From positions 62,001 to 126,000 of the forward strand of contig DAORMJ010000008.1 in NCBI GenBank assembly GCA_035440445.1: a stretch of DNA of 64,000 nucleotides, given 5' to 3'. The stretch comes from Ga0077548 sp035440445. GTDB lineage: Bacteria; Pseudomonadota; Alphaproteobacteria; Rhizobiales; Xanthobacteraceae. The notes under the pieces are model-generated. The model saw only the letters and a program-made list of their open reading frames with translations. It did no database searches and was not told where the DNA came from. The translations under genes and the position numbers were made by a program. Positions 34,949-43,635 of the stretch are shown here, piece by piece (position 1 is the stretch's first letter; the number at the start of each line of letters is the position of its first letter).

Positions 34949-35806
34949 ATGCCGCGCGTACTCTTCGAGCGTGACGGGCGCATCGCGCGCGTCACGCTCA
35001 ATCGCCCCGAAGCGATGAATGCCATCGACATGGAGTTGCCCGGCGAACTCGCCGCGGCCATCGAACGGGCGAACGCCGATCCGAAAGTGCATGTGATCGT
35101 GCTGGCCGGAGCGGGCAAGGCGTTCTGCTCCGGCTACGATCTCTCGCTGTTCGCGCAAGAGGGCGGGACGAATCCGGGCGTGCAGGAAATGCCATGGGAT
35201 CCGATGAAGGACTATCAGCTGATGATGGGCTTCACCGAGAAGTTCATGGCGGTGTTCCGCTCCTATCGCCCGGTGATCTGCAAGGTGCATGGTTTCGCGG
35301 TCGCCGGCGGCTCGGACATCGCGCTCTGCTCTGACTTCGTCATCATGAGCGAGGACGCGCAGATCGGTTACATGCCCGCGCGCGTCTGGGGTTGTCCGAC
35401 CACCGCGATGTGGGTCTATCGCCTCGGCATGGAGCGCGCGAAGCGCATGCTGCTCACCGGCGACAAGATCGGCGGCCGCGAGGCCGAACGGCTCGGGCTC
35501 GTGCTCAAGGCAGTTCCAAAAGAGGAACTCGACCACGAAGTCGATGCGCTGGCCGAGCGCATGGCGTCCGTGCCCGTGAACCAGCTCATGATGCAGAAGC
35601 TGATGATCAATCAGGCCTATGAAAACATGGGGTTGAAGACCACGCAGATGTTCGCGACGATCTTCGACGGCATCACCCGCCACTCGCCGGAAGGCATGGC
35701 CTTCAAGCGGCGCGCCGAGACGGTCGGCTGGAAGGAGGCGGTGCGCGAGCGGGACCTCGGTACCTATGACTGGACCGCCGACCGGCCCATTAACCGTGCG
35801 GACTGA
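34949..35806 (+). CDS. crotonase/enoyl-CoA hydratase family protein
   Basis: This 285-residue protein has the crotonase fold: oxyanion-hole region GAGKAFCSGYDLS and the GFAVAGGSDIALCSDF turn that stabilises the enolate. The usual GGG of hydratases is replaced by AGG, and an enoyl-CoA hydratase/isomerase role is only a family-level guess. AGGGAGGAA lies just upstream. It is on the same strand as the glyoxalase-fold gene, 69 bases away. Confidence 0.87.
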   Translation: MPRVLFERDGRIARVTLNRPEAMNAIDMELPGELAAAIERANADPKVHVIVLAGAGKAFCSGYDLSLFAQEGGTNPGVQEMPWDPMKDYQLMMGFTEKFMAVFRSYRPVICKVHGFAVAGGSDIALCSDFVIMSEDAQIGYMPARVWGCPTTAMWVYRLGMERAKRMLLTGDKIGGREAERLGLVLKAVPKEELDHEVDALAERMASVPVNQLMMQKLMINQAYENMGLKTTQMFATIFDGITRHSPEGMAFKRRAETVGWKEAVRERDLGTYDWTADRPINRAD

Positions 35807-35848
35807 TCGTCTTGCAAATTGCCGCAATCGCTCCCCATCTATGGCGGC

Positions 35849-36901
35849 ATGAAAGGCTTGTTCATTCGTCTGGCCGCCGTCGCGGCGCTTGGGGTGGGCG
35901 TGTTCTACACGCTGCCGGAAGCGACGCGCGGAATGGAACTTGCGCTTGCCGCGGACAGCGATCCGGCGAAGCTCGCGGACCTGCGCCTGAAGCACTTCGA
36001 TGCCAATGCCGCCGCGAACGAGATCGAGGCGGCACTCAAGGCAGGCGACGCCGAGCTTGCGGCTAGTTTCGTGGCGCTCGCGAGCGACCGCACGATCGAT
36101 CTGCCGAAGGAACTCGTCACGCGCGTGGAAGCTGCCAATTCGTCGAGCGAGGCGACGAAGCGCGGCATCTATAATTTCGCGCATGGCTTCGTGACCGGTG
36201 AGCCGCAGGATATGTCGGGCTTCGCGGGCGCTGCGACTGGCGATCTGTTTGTCTTCGGTGACATTCGCGACATCGTGCGGGAAGGCTCGCGCTGGCTGCG
36301 CGGCCTCGACAATGATCCGCTAATCATGGGGCTCGCGGCCGCAGGGCTTGCTGTCACCGGCGTCACCTATCTCAGCTGGGGCACGGCGGCCCCTGCAAGG
36401 GTCGGCTCGACACTGGTGAAGGTCGCGCGCCGCACCGGCAAACTTTCTGTGAAGCTCGCCGACGACGTAACGGTGCTTTTGAAAGCGCGCCGGACCGGCC
36501 GTGTCACGACCGCGCTGACCGATGTGGCGCAGATTCAGCGCCGCGCCGGCACGCGGGTTGCGCTGGAAAGCATGCGCCATGCGGACAACGTCGGCGATCT
36601 CGCCAAGGCAAGCCTGCTTGCCGAAAAGAAAGGCAAGTCCACGCTCGCCATCTTCAAGACGCTGGGCCGCGGCGCGCTTGCGCTCGGCGCGGGCGCGCTT
36701 GCGATCGCCGGCTGGACCATCGGTGCTGCGAGCAGCATCCTCTTCTTCGTGATTGCGGTGGTGAGTTTCTGTGCCGCCGTGTTGCGCTGGCTGTGGCCAT
36801 CCCGCAGGCCGGAGCCGGTCACGCGCGGCGGTTTGGTCGTGCGCTCCGCACGCTACCTGCTGGAGCCGTTTCGGGCACCGGCCGCATCCACGCTGCGCTG
36901 A
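35849..36901 (+). CDS. hypothetical membrane protein, 350 residues
   Basis: This protein starts with a membrane helix (MKGLFIRLAAVAALGVGVFYTLP) and has further hydrophobic stretches at about 155-180 and in the C-terminal third (IGAASSILFFVIAVVSFCAAVL). The middle is rich in Arg, Thr and Lys. I do not recognise a family. An alternative TTG start lies ten codons earlier. It follows the crotonase gene by 42 bases, so it may be co-transcribed. Confidence 0.6.
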   Translation: MKGLFIRLAAVAALGVGVFYTLPEATRGMELALAADSDPAKLADLRLKHFDANAAANEIEAALKAGDAELAASFVALASDRTIDLPKELVTRVEAANSSSEATKRGIYNFAHGFVTGEPQDMSGFAGAATGDLFVFGDIRDIVREGSRWLRGLDNDPLIMGLAAAGLAVTGVTYLSWGTAAPARVGSTLVKVARRTGKLSVKLADDVTVLLKARRTGRVTTALTDVAQIQRRAGTRVALESMRHADNVGDLAKASLLAEKKGKSTLAIFKTLGRGALALGAGALAIAGWTIGAASSILFFVIAVVSFCAAVLRWLWPSRRPEPVTRGGLVVRSARYLLEPFRAPAASTLR

Positions 36902-37012
36902 TCCGCGAAGAAAATTCGATAGCGCGACGCGGCGTCATGCGGTCCGTGCATGGATTTGCAGCCGGATTTGCGCTGGCGAATCCGGACCGGCCTCGCTAGA
37001 CCATCGCCCATC

Positions 37013-37765
37013 ATGCCAACATTCACCCACGGCGACACCACCATATCTTATCTGGACGAGGGCACGGGCGATCCCGTGGTGCTCGTTCATGGCTTTGCTT
37101 CCAACAAGGAAGCCAACTGGATTTTTCCGGGCTGGATCGCTCCGCTGCGCGAAGCGGGCTATCGCGTCATCGCGTTCGACCATCGCGGTCACGGCGCCTC
37201 GACGAAGCATTACGAACCCGCGCGCTATTCCGTTGCGGCGATGGCAGGAGACCTGATCGCGCTCCTCGATCATCTGAAGATCGAGAAGGCGGACCTCGTC
37301 GGCTATTCGATGGGCGCGCGCGTCTCGGCCTATGTCGCGGCGCATTTTCCCTCGCGCGTTCGTTCGGCGACGCTGGGCGGCATGGGCATGTCGCTGGTGC
37401 GTCCCGCGCCCGCGAATACTGAAATCGCGGAAGCGATGGAGGCGACGAACGATTCCGATGTCACCGACCCGATGGCGATCCGCTTCCGCAAATTCGCGCA
37501 GCAGACCAAAAGCGACCTCAAGGCGCTGGCTGCGCTGTCGCGCTCGAACGAACGCACGGTGGATCGCGCCGCTGCCGCCGGGATCACCGTACCGGTGCTG
37601 ATCGTGGTCGGGACCGAAGATGACGTATCGGGCTCGGGCGAGGAGCTTTCCCACCTGATCCCTGGCTCGAAGTTCGTTCCGCTCGAGCGGCGCGATCACA
37701 TGCGCACCGTCGGCGACATGCGGTTCAAGCAGGCCGTGATCGATTTCCTTCGGGAACGGCCCTGA
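37013..37765 (+). CDS. alpha/beta hydrolase
   Basis: This 250-residue enzyme has the nucleophile elbow GYSMGARVS and the oxyanion-hole HGFA after the first strand; the catalytic His is in the C-terminal RRDHMRTVGD. The substrate is unknown. The start at 37013 (MPTFTHGDTTISYLDEG) is chosen over the upstream frame, which lacks hydrolase character. It ends in TGATG, overlapping the next hydrolase gene by one base. Confidence 0.87.
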   Translation: MPTFTHGDTTISYLDEGTGDPVVLVHGFASNKEANWIFPGWIAPLREAGYRVIAFDHRGHGASTKHYEPARYSVAAMAGDLIALLDHLKIEKADLVGYSMGARVSAYVAAHFPSRVRSATLGGMGMSLVRPAPANTEIAEAMEATNDSDVTDPMAIRFRKFAQQTKSDLKALAALSRSNERTVDRAAAAGITVPVLIVVGTEDDVSGSGEELSHLIPGSKFVPLERRDHMRTVGDMRFKQAVIDFLRERP

Positions 37766-38649
37766 TGCTGGAACGCGCGCCTCGCACGGAGACCTTCACC
37801 GGCTCTGCGGGCAACAAGCTCGTTGGCGACTTTTACGGCAAGGGCCCGCGCGCGGTCATGCTGCTGCATGGTGGCGGGCAGACGCGGCACGCTTTCGCCG
37901 GCACGGCGCAGGAACTCGCCAAAGCGGGCTGGAGCGCGCTCGTGCTCGATCAGCGCGGGCACGGGGACTCCGAGTGGATTGCCGATGGCTCCTACAGCGC
38001 GCCGGATTTTGCCAACGACGCGCGCGTGGTTGCTGCGCAGTTGACCCGGCGCTTCGGCAAGCCGCCGGTGCTGGCCGGTGCTTCGCTCGGCGGCATGGCG
38101 GGGATGCTCGCGGAAGGCTTTTCCTTCGACGAGGGCAAGGCGCCGAACTTCGCCGCGCTGATCCTGGTCGATGTTACGCCCCGCTTCGATCTGGACGGCG
38201 CGTCGAAGGTCCGGGACTTCATGCGCGGAAAAGCATTCGAGGGCTTCGCGACCGTCGATGAGGCCGCCGACGCGGTCGCGCAATATCTGCCCCACCGGCC
38301 GCGGCCTTCCTCGACCGAGGGCTTGCGCAAGAACCTGCGCCAGCGCGATGGCCGCTGGTACTGGCACTGGGACCCGCGCTTCTTCGATGGCCCGAAGCCG
38401 ATCGGCGGCGCGAAGCCGCTCTACGAAGAGGAGCGGGTGGAGGCGGTCCGCAATCTGCGCATCCCGGCGCTGCTCGTGCGCGGCGGCTCCTCCGAGCTCG
38501 TCAAGGAAGCGCACGTGAAGGAGTTTCTCTCGCTCGCGCCGCACGCGAAATTCGTCGATGTCGCCGGTGCCCGGCACATGGTGGCTGGCGACCGCAACGA
38601 CGTGTTCTCGGCGGCGATTGTCGATTTCCTGGCGGAGCTCGGGGAGTAA
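37765..38649 (+). CDS. alpha/beta hydrolase, second of an overlapping pair
   Basis: This 294-residue hydrolase shows HGGGQ early on, the elbow GASLGGMAG with the nucleophile serine, and GARHMVAGDRN holding the catalytic histidine. It starts on the ATG of the TGATG overlap with the previous hydrolase gene, so the two should be made together. The pair may act on related esters or epoxides; no pathway is visible. Confidence 0.87.
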   Translation: MLERAPRTETFTGSAGNKLVGDFYGKGPRAVMLLHGGGQTRHAFAGTAQELAKAGWSALVLDQRGHGDSEWIADGSYSAPDFANDARVVAAQLTRRFGKPPVLAGASLGGMAGMLAEGFSFDEGKAPNFAALILVDVTPRFDLDGASKVRDFMRGKAFEGFATVDEAADAVAQYLPHRPRPSSTEGLRKNLRQRDGRWYWHWDPRFFDGPKPIGGAKPLYEEERVEAVRNLRIPALLVRGGSSELVKEAHVKEFLSLAPHAKFVDVAGARHMVAGDRNDVFSAAIVDFLAELGE

Positions 38650-38655
38650 TCTTCT

Positions 38656-38707
38656 GCGTCGTCCCGAACGCCGGGATTATGGGTCCCCGCTTTCGCGGGG
38701 ACGACGC
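38656..38707. repeat. short dispersed palindromic repeat
   Basis: GCGTCGTCCC at one end and GGGACGACGC at the other, with an inner hairpin TCCCCGCTTTCGCGGGGA. It lies between convergent genes and may also end transcription. Such elements are scattered through Bradyrhizobium-like genomes. Confidence 0.6.
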
Positions 38708-38902
38708 GTACGGAAAACTGAGTCTTCTGAATCACTTACGCTGCGCCGCTAACACCGCGATTCCGCGTGAAGCAGTTCTTCTGCTGAATCCGGTTCAGTT
38801 GAAGTTGAGATTCAGATTGCGCGAAAAGGTGAGTCTTTCCGCGTAGTTCGCTCTTCAAGTTCTGATTCAATGCCCGCGAAATCCGGGCACGCAAAGCGGC
38901 TG

Positions 38903-39706
38903 CTATTCGCCCCGGAATTGCGGCTTCCGCTTCTCGAGAAAAGCGCTCCGGCCTTCGCGGTAGTCGGCGCTGTCGAAGCAGCGGTCGGCTGCGTCCTTCA
39001 CCGCCTTCATATCGGCTGCGAAAGCGTAGCCCGCGGCGTGGTTGATCGCGAGCTTGCCTGCGTTCAGCGACAGCGGTGCATTTTCCGCAATCGCCTGCGC
39101 GAGCTTTTCAACTTCCGATTCAAGCGCATCTTCCGCCACCAGCCGGTTGATAAGCCCGAGTTTTTCCGCCTCCTTCGCTTTCACCCGCCGCGCGGTGAAC
39201 AGCAAATCTTTTGCATTCGCCGCGCCGATGGCGGCCACGATGTAGCGGACTGCGGAAGGCGGGTAAGCAAGGCCGAGGCGGCCCGGCGGGATCGCGAACT
39301 CCGCGCTCTCGCTAGCAATGCGCAGATCGCAGGCAGCGGCCAGTCCCACGCCGCCGCCCATGCAGAAGCTGCGGATCATGGCGATGGTCGGAAGCGGGCA
39401 GGCCGCGATCGCGTCGAACGCGACCACGTTCGCTTCCTCGTAAGCACGTGCGCCTTCGGCGTTCGCGCGCACGGTTTCGAATTCCGAGATGTCCGCGCCC
39501 GAGCAGAACGGCAGATTGCCGGCCCCGCGCAGGACCAGCACGCGGAGCGCGCGGTTTGCGCCGAATTCTTTCATCCGTCGCGTGACCTCTTTCCACATCT
39601 CGAAGGAAAGCGCGTTCTTGCGCTCGGGGCGGTCGAGGATCAGGCAGGCGACGGGGCCTTTGATTTCGGCGCGAACCTGCTGGTTAACGGATTGCGTGGC
39701 ATGCAT
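38903..39706 (-). CDS. enoyl-CoA hydratase/isomerase family protein
   Basis: This 267-residue crotonase-fold protein has ILDRPERKNALSFEMW, the oxyanion-hole segments FCSGADISEFE and SFCMGGGVGLAAACDLRIA (typical GGG), and PPGRLGLAYPPSA. It could act in fatty-acid or branched-chain beta-oxidation. It is a second crotonase paralogue, about 3 kb from the one at 34949-35806, but on the opposite strand, and divergent from cysE. Confidence 0.9.
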   Translation of the reverse strand: MHATQSVNQQVRAEIKGPVACLILDRPERKNALSFEMWKEVTRRMKEFGANRALRVLVLRGAGNLPFCSGADISEFETVRANAEGARAYEEANVVAFDAIAACPLPTIAMIRSFCMGGGVGLAAACDLRIASESAEFAIPPGRLGLAYPPSAVRYIVAAIGAANAKDLLFTARRVKAKEAEKLGLINRLVAEDALESEVEKLAQAIAENAPLSLNAGKLAINHAAGYAFAADMKAVKDAADRCFDSADYREGRSAFLEKRKPQFRGE

Positions 39707-39816
39707 GGCTGGAACTATGGAGATTGCGAAAGGTTTTTGAGGGTATCACCCCTAGCAGGTTTTCTGCTAAAAGATGGCAACTCCCACTTCACGAATAGCC
39801 GAACGGAGCAGTGCTC

Positions 39817-40656
39817 ATGGCCCTGCATAAAAAACTGCCTCAAGGCGTCCAGGCGATCGATCCGGTATGGTCCCGGGTGCGAAACGAGGCGGAGGAATGC
39901 GCGCGGCGCGAGCCGGCGCTGGCGTCCTTCATCTTCACCACGGTGCTGAACCACGACACGCTCGAACACGCGATCGCGCATCGCGTGGCCGCGCGGCTCG
40001 GCTCGAGTGACGTTTCGAGCGAGCTCATCGCGCAGGCGTTTCGCGAAGCGATCGAAGCGGAATTGACCATCGGTGCCGCGATGCGCGCCGATATCATCGC
40101 GGTTGCCGAGCGCGATCCGGCGACCTCGCGCTATCTGGAGCCGGTGCTCTATTATAAAGGCTTCCACGCTCTGCAGGCGCATCGCCTCGCGCATTATCTG
40201 TGGCATCGCGGTCGCAAGGATTTCGCGCTCTATCTGCAGAGCCAGTCTTCTTCCGTCTTCGGCGTCGACATCAATCCGAATACCAAGGTCGGCAAGGGCA
40301 TCTTCATCGACCACGCCACCGGCGTGGTGATCGGTCAGACCGCGGTGATCGACGACGACGTCTCGATCCTGCAAGGGGTCACGCTCGGCGGCACCGGTAA
40401 GGAGCAGGGCGACCGGCATCCGAAAATTCGTCGCGGCGTTCTCTTGTCGGCGGGCGCGAAGGTGCTCGGCAATATCGAGGTCGGCTCCTGCGCGCGTGTG
40501 GCCGCTGGCTCGGTGGTGCTGAAGCCGGTTCCGGCCAACGTCACGGTGGCGGGCGTGCCCGCGCGCGTCGTAGGTGACGCGGGCTGCCGGGACGCGGAAC
40601 CGTCGCGTTCCATGAACCAGATGTTCGACATGCCCTTCATGGGCGAAGCAATCTGA
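39817..40656 (+). CDS. cysE: serine O-acetyltransferase
   Basis: This 279-residue enzyme makes O-acetylserine, the first step of cysteine synthesis. It has an N-terminal helical domain (residues 1-140) and a left-handed parallel beta-helix of hexapeptide repeats (IGQTAVIDDDVSILQGVTLGG) with the catalytic HATG region. The ATG at 39817 has GGAG nine bases upstream; a GTG six bases earlier sits too close to it. A strong terminator follows at 40685-40716. Confidence 0.95.
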   Translation: MALHKKLPQGVQAIDPVWSRVRNEAEECARREPALASFIFTTVLNHDTLEHAIAHRVAARLGSSDVSSELIAQAFREAIEAELTIGAAMRADIIAVAERDPATSRYLEPVLYYKGFHALQAHRLAHYLWHRGRKDFALYLQSQSSSVFGVDINPNTKVGKGIFIDHATGVVIGQTAVIDDDVSILQGVTLGGTGKEQGDRHPKIRRGVLLSAGAKVLGNIEVGSCARVAAGSVVLKPVPANVTVAGVPARVVGDAGCRDAEPSRSMNQMFDMPFMGEAI

Positions 40657-40684
40657 TTTCTTCCGGCTTGCCGGATCCTAGAAG

Positions 40685-40716
40685 GCGCGGGTAGGTTGCC
40701 CGCGCTTTCGTTTTTT
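40685..40716 (+). terminator. Rho-independent terminator of cysE
   Basis: Stem GCGCGGG / CCCGCGC with a 7-base loop, followed by TTTCGTTTTTT. It begins 29 bases after the cysE stop and ends just before the next gene's ribosome site. Confidence 0.85.
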
Positions 40717-40729
40717 CCCGGAGATTCCA

Positions 40730-41131
40730 GTGGACCGCGCCGAACTCGACCGCCTGCAGGATTACTTGCGCCGCATGCTCAATCCGGAAATCGGACTTGC
40801 GGCGCGCGCGCGCGTCCAGAACATGGCGGAAATCGTCCTCGGCGACGAGCCGATCGGCCGCGTGACCGTGGACGACGAAGACGGCGACCGTTCGTTCAAC
40901 GTGACGGTGCCGATCGAGATGCCCGCGGTCAATCCGAACCTAAACGAGGCCGTGCGCGGCAAGTTCGGCAATCAGAAGATGCGCGTCGTGCCGCGCCCGA
41001 AGAAAACCGACTCGTCCGAGATCTACATCGAAGACGAATATATCGCGGTCCTGTTTCGCGACGATGCTTCCGGCCGGTCCTGGACCTTCGAGATGGCGGT
41101 CCTCGACATCGATCTGGAGCCGGAGGAGTAA
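40730..41131 (+). CDS. DUF3126 family protein with an internal duplication
   Basis: This 133-residue cytoplasmic protein has two related segments, MAEIVLGDEPIGRVTVDDEDG (about residues 32-52, then RSFNVTV) and SSEIYIEDEYIAVLFRDDASG (then RSWTFEMAVLDI), as if one DUF3126 unit had been duplicated. DUF3126 proteins are usually described as about 70 residues, one unit. The GTG start has GGAG eight bases before it. Its function is unknown. Confidence 0.75.
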   Translation: MDRAELDRLQDYLRRMLNPEIGLAARARVQNMAEIVLGDEPIGRVTVDDEDGDRSFNVTVPIEMPAVNPNLNEAVRGKFGNQKMRVVPRPKKTDSSEIYIEDEYIAVLFRDDASGRSWTFEMAVLDIDLEPEE

Positions 41132-41136
41132 GACGT

Positions 41137-41232
41137 TCCTCATGGTGAGGAGTGCGGCGGAGCCGCGCGTCTCGAACCATCAGGCTGCCCCATCCTTCGA
41201 GACGCGGGCTGCGCCCGCTCCTCAGGATGAGG
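41137..41232 (-). repeat. dispersed palindromic repeat, copy 2 (about 96 bp)
   Basis: Begins CCTCATGGTGAGGAG and ends CTCCTCAGGATGAGG. Its reverse complement matches the element at 18074-18170, so the two copies form an inverted pair 23 kb apart. It starts six bases after the DUF3126 stop codon. Confidence 0.85.
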
Positions 41233-41337
41233 CGGGATTAACGCTGATCCGCAATCGCGCTTGCGCCCGGCATTAAGACTTTATTAACCTCGCCGCCCAG
41301 GGGGCCAAATTGCCCCGTTTGTAGCGGTGGCGTTGGC

Positions 41338-41670
41338 GTGATCACTCCGGAAGCATTGCAGTCTCTCTATGCGCTCGCCTTCGGCTTTGCGCTGGCCGGC
41401 ATGCTGTGCTCGGGCTATCAGGTCTTTGCGGCGCGCCCCGCGAGTTTCCGGCTCCTGAACGAGACGCGGGTTCGTGCGCTCTCCGCCATTCCGTTTCTGT
41501 TGTTCGCCGCACCCTTCATCATCCTGCGCAACACGGTGCGCGGCCGCCAGCATGAGGACCGCAACATCGGCTTCGTTGCGATCGCGACAGCCATCGCGGG
41601 CTTCTGGAGCCTGTTCGCAGGTACCGCAGCCATCGAAGCGCTACGCTTCGCGGCAGGACTGAGCGGCTAG
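41338..41670 (+). CDS. conserved hypothetical membrane protein
   Basis: This 110-residue protein has three hydrophobic segments (ALAFGFALAGMLCSGYQVF, SAIPFLLFAAPFIIL, VAIATAIAGFWSLFAGTAAIEAL) with a short basic loop between. It looks like a small inner-membrane protein conserved in Bradyrhizobiaceae (possibly DUF6949), but I cannot name its role. It starts at a GTG. It sits between the repeat and the carbonic anhydrase gene. Confidence 0.62.
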   Translation: MITPEALQSLYALAFGFALAGMLCSGYQVFAARPASFRLLNETRVRALSAIPFLLFAAPFIILRNTVRGRQHEDRNIGFVAIATAIAGFWSLFAGTAAIEALRFAAGLSG

Positions 41671-41734
41671 TCTCGCGCTTTCCGCTCTCGCATGGCATGG
41701 TCGGCTGAATGCTTGTGACGCGAGAAAACGAATA

Positions 41735-42265
41735 ATGCCCCTCTATGAATTCGAAGGTGTCCGCCCGGAAGTCCCCGCGGCGGACAAGTTCTGGATCGCG
41801 CCCGATGCGATGGTCGTCGGCAAGGTGCGGCTCGCCGAAAATACCAGTGTCTGGTTCGGCGCGGTCATGCGCGGCGACAATGAGTGGATCGAGATCGGGC
41901 ATTCATCGAACGTGCAGGATGGCTGCGTGTTGCACACCGATCCGGGATTTGCGCTCAAGGTCGGCGAAGGCTGCACGGTCGGGCATCGCGCGATCCTGCA
42001 TGGCTGCACGGTCGGCGACAACTCGCTGATCGGCATGGGCGCGACGGTGCTGAACGGCGCGAAGATTGGAAAGAACTCGATTGTTGGCGCGAATGCGCTC
42101 GTCACCGAAGGCAAGGAATTTCCCGACGGCTCGCTGATCGTCGGTTCGCCAGCGAAAGTCGTGCGCGCGCTCGATCAGAAGACGATCGATTTCCTGAAGC
42201 TCGCGGCTGCGAGCTACTACAATCGCTGGCCGAAATACGCGAAGAGCTTCAAGCGCGTGGATTGA
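41735..42265 (+). CDS. gamma carbonic anhydrase family protein
   Basis: This 176-residue beta-helix protein trimerises and binds zinc with three histidines seen in CVLHTDPG, VGHRAILHG and the hexapeptide-repeat run SLIGMGATVLNGAKIGKN. Family members include Cam-like gamma carbonic anhydrases and inactive relatives (PaaY, YrdA), so activity is not certain. It is convergent with the L,D-transpeptidase gene, nine bases apart. Confidence 0.9.
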   Translation: MPLYEFEGVRPEVPAADKFWIAPDAMVVGKVRLAENTSVWFGAVMRGDNEWIEIGHSSNVQDGCVLHTDPGFALKVGEGCTVGHRAILHGCTVGDNSLIGMGATVLNGAKIGKNSIVGANALVTEGKEFPDGSLIVGSPAKVVRALDQKTIDFLKLAAASYYNRWPKYAKSFKRVD

Positions 42266-42274
42266 TCCCGCCAC

Positions 42275-43396
42275 TCACCGGAAAATTGAAAACAGTCCGA
42301 AGTTTTCAGGGCGGCGCGGCTCGGGTGCCGCGATCTGCAGCGGCGGCGGATTGATGAAGCCCTTGGCCATGCCGGTCTTGGGGTCGCCGTAGTTCCGGTA
42401 GCCGTTGGTCTCCAGATAGATGAAGAACTTCGCCTGCCGCGGCGTCCACCACCGCGCGAGCTTGGCCTGATAGCGGCTCAGGCGAATGCAGCCGAGGCTT
42501 ACCGGCGCGCCGAAGGTGCCGCCGGAATCGAGGCCGCCCGCGATCTGGTGAATGCCGTTCGCGCGTTCGCCGACATAGCCCTTCTCGGGAAGGAAGTGCA
42601 GGAAGTTCGGCATCTCGATCGGGTTGCCGCCGTTCTCGAACATCGCAATATGTGCGCGGCCGCCGCCCATGCGCTCGTCGCGCTTGGCGTCGGCCGGCGT
42701 ATAGCGGCGGTCCGAACTCCAGTTGCGGTTCTGGATGATGTTGATCGGCGCGTAATAGTTGTTGTTCGGCTTCTGCTGCCAACGGCTCGAGGATGTCACG
42801 AAGCGATAGACCAGCCTCGGCTTGCCGTCCTTGATCTCGCAAAAGTTCAGCGTCTGCCCGACGCACCAGCCGTTGTGCACGCGCGCCTTCACGACGTGGT
42901 CGGTTTTGAAGCGGTGAACCTGTGCGAGATAGTTGTTCAGGTCTTCCAGCTCGATCGTGAGTGCCGCAATTTCCTCCGCCGGCGCGTCTTCGGAATCGAG
43001 CAGCGACTTCGGCGTTTCTTTCGCGAGCGTTTCGATATCGGCTTTGCGCGCGAGCGCGATCTTGCGCAGGCGCGGGAATTCGGTGAGTTGGTCGAGCCGC
43101 GAGATATATTCGGCTGCGCCACGGCAGAGACCGGTCTCGTCGGCTGAATTCAGGTCGGCGACGATGTAACGGTTGCGGATGTTATCAGCGAGCTTGTCGT
43201 TTTCGTTGACGGCTGCCGAGATCGGAAACGGCGCGTCCGTTTTCACGTCTTTGAGTTTCTCGAACGGAATGCGGCAGGGCGCGTCGAGATCGACAATCTT
43301 TCCCGCAGACATGGAAGTCGTCGTGCGTTGCGCCGACGCTGGCATGGTCATGAGGCTCAAAGCCGCGAGCCCCAGAAGGAGCTTTGCGCTGTGCAT
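42275..43396 (-). CDS. L,D-transpeptidase (YkuD) domain protein
   Basis: This 373-residue exported protein has a signal peptide (MHSAKLLLGLAALSLMTMPASA) and, in its last third, a YkuD domain with the HQIAGG and SLGCIRLS catalytic motifs. Such enzymes crosslink peptidoglycan with 3-3 bonds or attach lipoproteins. Unlike most family members, it has a long non-catalytic N-terminal region. The ATG at 43396 has GGGGGAT upstream; codons before it lie in the 5' flank. Confidence 0.9.
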   Translation of the reverse strand: MHSAKLLLGLAALSLMTMPASAQRTTTSMSAGKIVDLDAPCRIPFEKLKDVKTDAPFPISAAVNENDKLADNIRNRYIVADLNSADETGLCRGAAEYISRLDQLTEFPRLRKIALARKADIETLAKETPKSLLDSEDAPAEEIAALTIELEDLNNYLAQVHRFKTDHVVKARVHNGWCVGQTLNFCEIKDGKPRLVYRFVTSSSRWQQKPNNNYYAPINIIQNRNWSSDRRYTPADAKRDERMGGGRAHIAMFENGGNPIEMPNFLHFLPEKGYVGERANGIHQIAGGLDSGGTFGAPVSLGCIRLSRYQAKLARWWTPRQAKFFIYLETNGYRNYGDPKTGMAKGFINPPPLQIAAPEPRRPENFGLFSIFR

Positions 43397-43530
43397 GCGA
43401 TCCCCCGCAAGCCCGTGAAGGAATCCGATTCCCTTGGGAACTCTGGGCGCGACCCACCAGCCTTGGCAAGGCAATGCAGGCCGCGATCCGTTCACATTCC
43501 CGTTGGCGCACATCATTTGTGCAACCCGTT

Positions 43531-43569
43531 AAAAAATTGAGGCCGGCTTCGGGGGACGAAGCCGGCCTC
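43531..43569 (-). terminator. Rho-independent terminator of the BTLCP protease gene
   Basis: 13-bp perfect stem GAGGCCGGCTTCG / CGAAGCCGGCCTC with a 5-base loop, followed on the minus strand by AATTTTTT. It lies 66 bases past the stop codon of the gene at 43636-44265. Confidence 0.85.
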
Positions 43570-43635
43570 CGCAGGACCGGTCAGGGGACGGGGAGGGGTG
43601 GGGACGTGACCGGGTCTTGCGTTTCCTTGTGTTCG

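Noticed and set aside
34331..36184. A 617-codon open frame covering the glyoxalase-fold and crotonase genes on the minus strand
   Set aside because: It overlaps two plus-strand genes with clear folds, is Arg/His-rich and has no signature.
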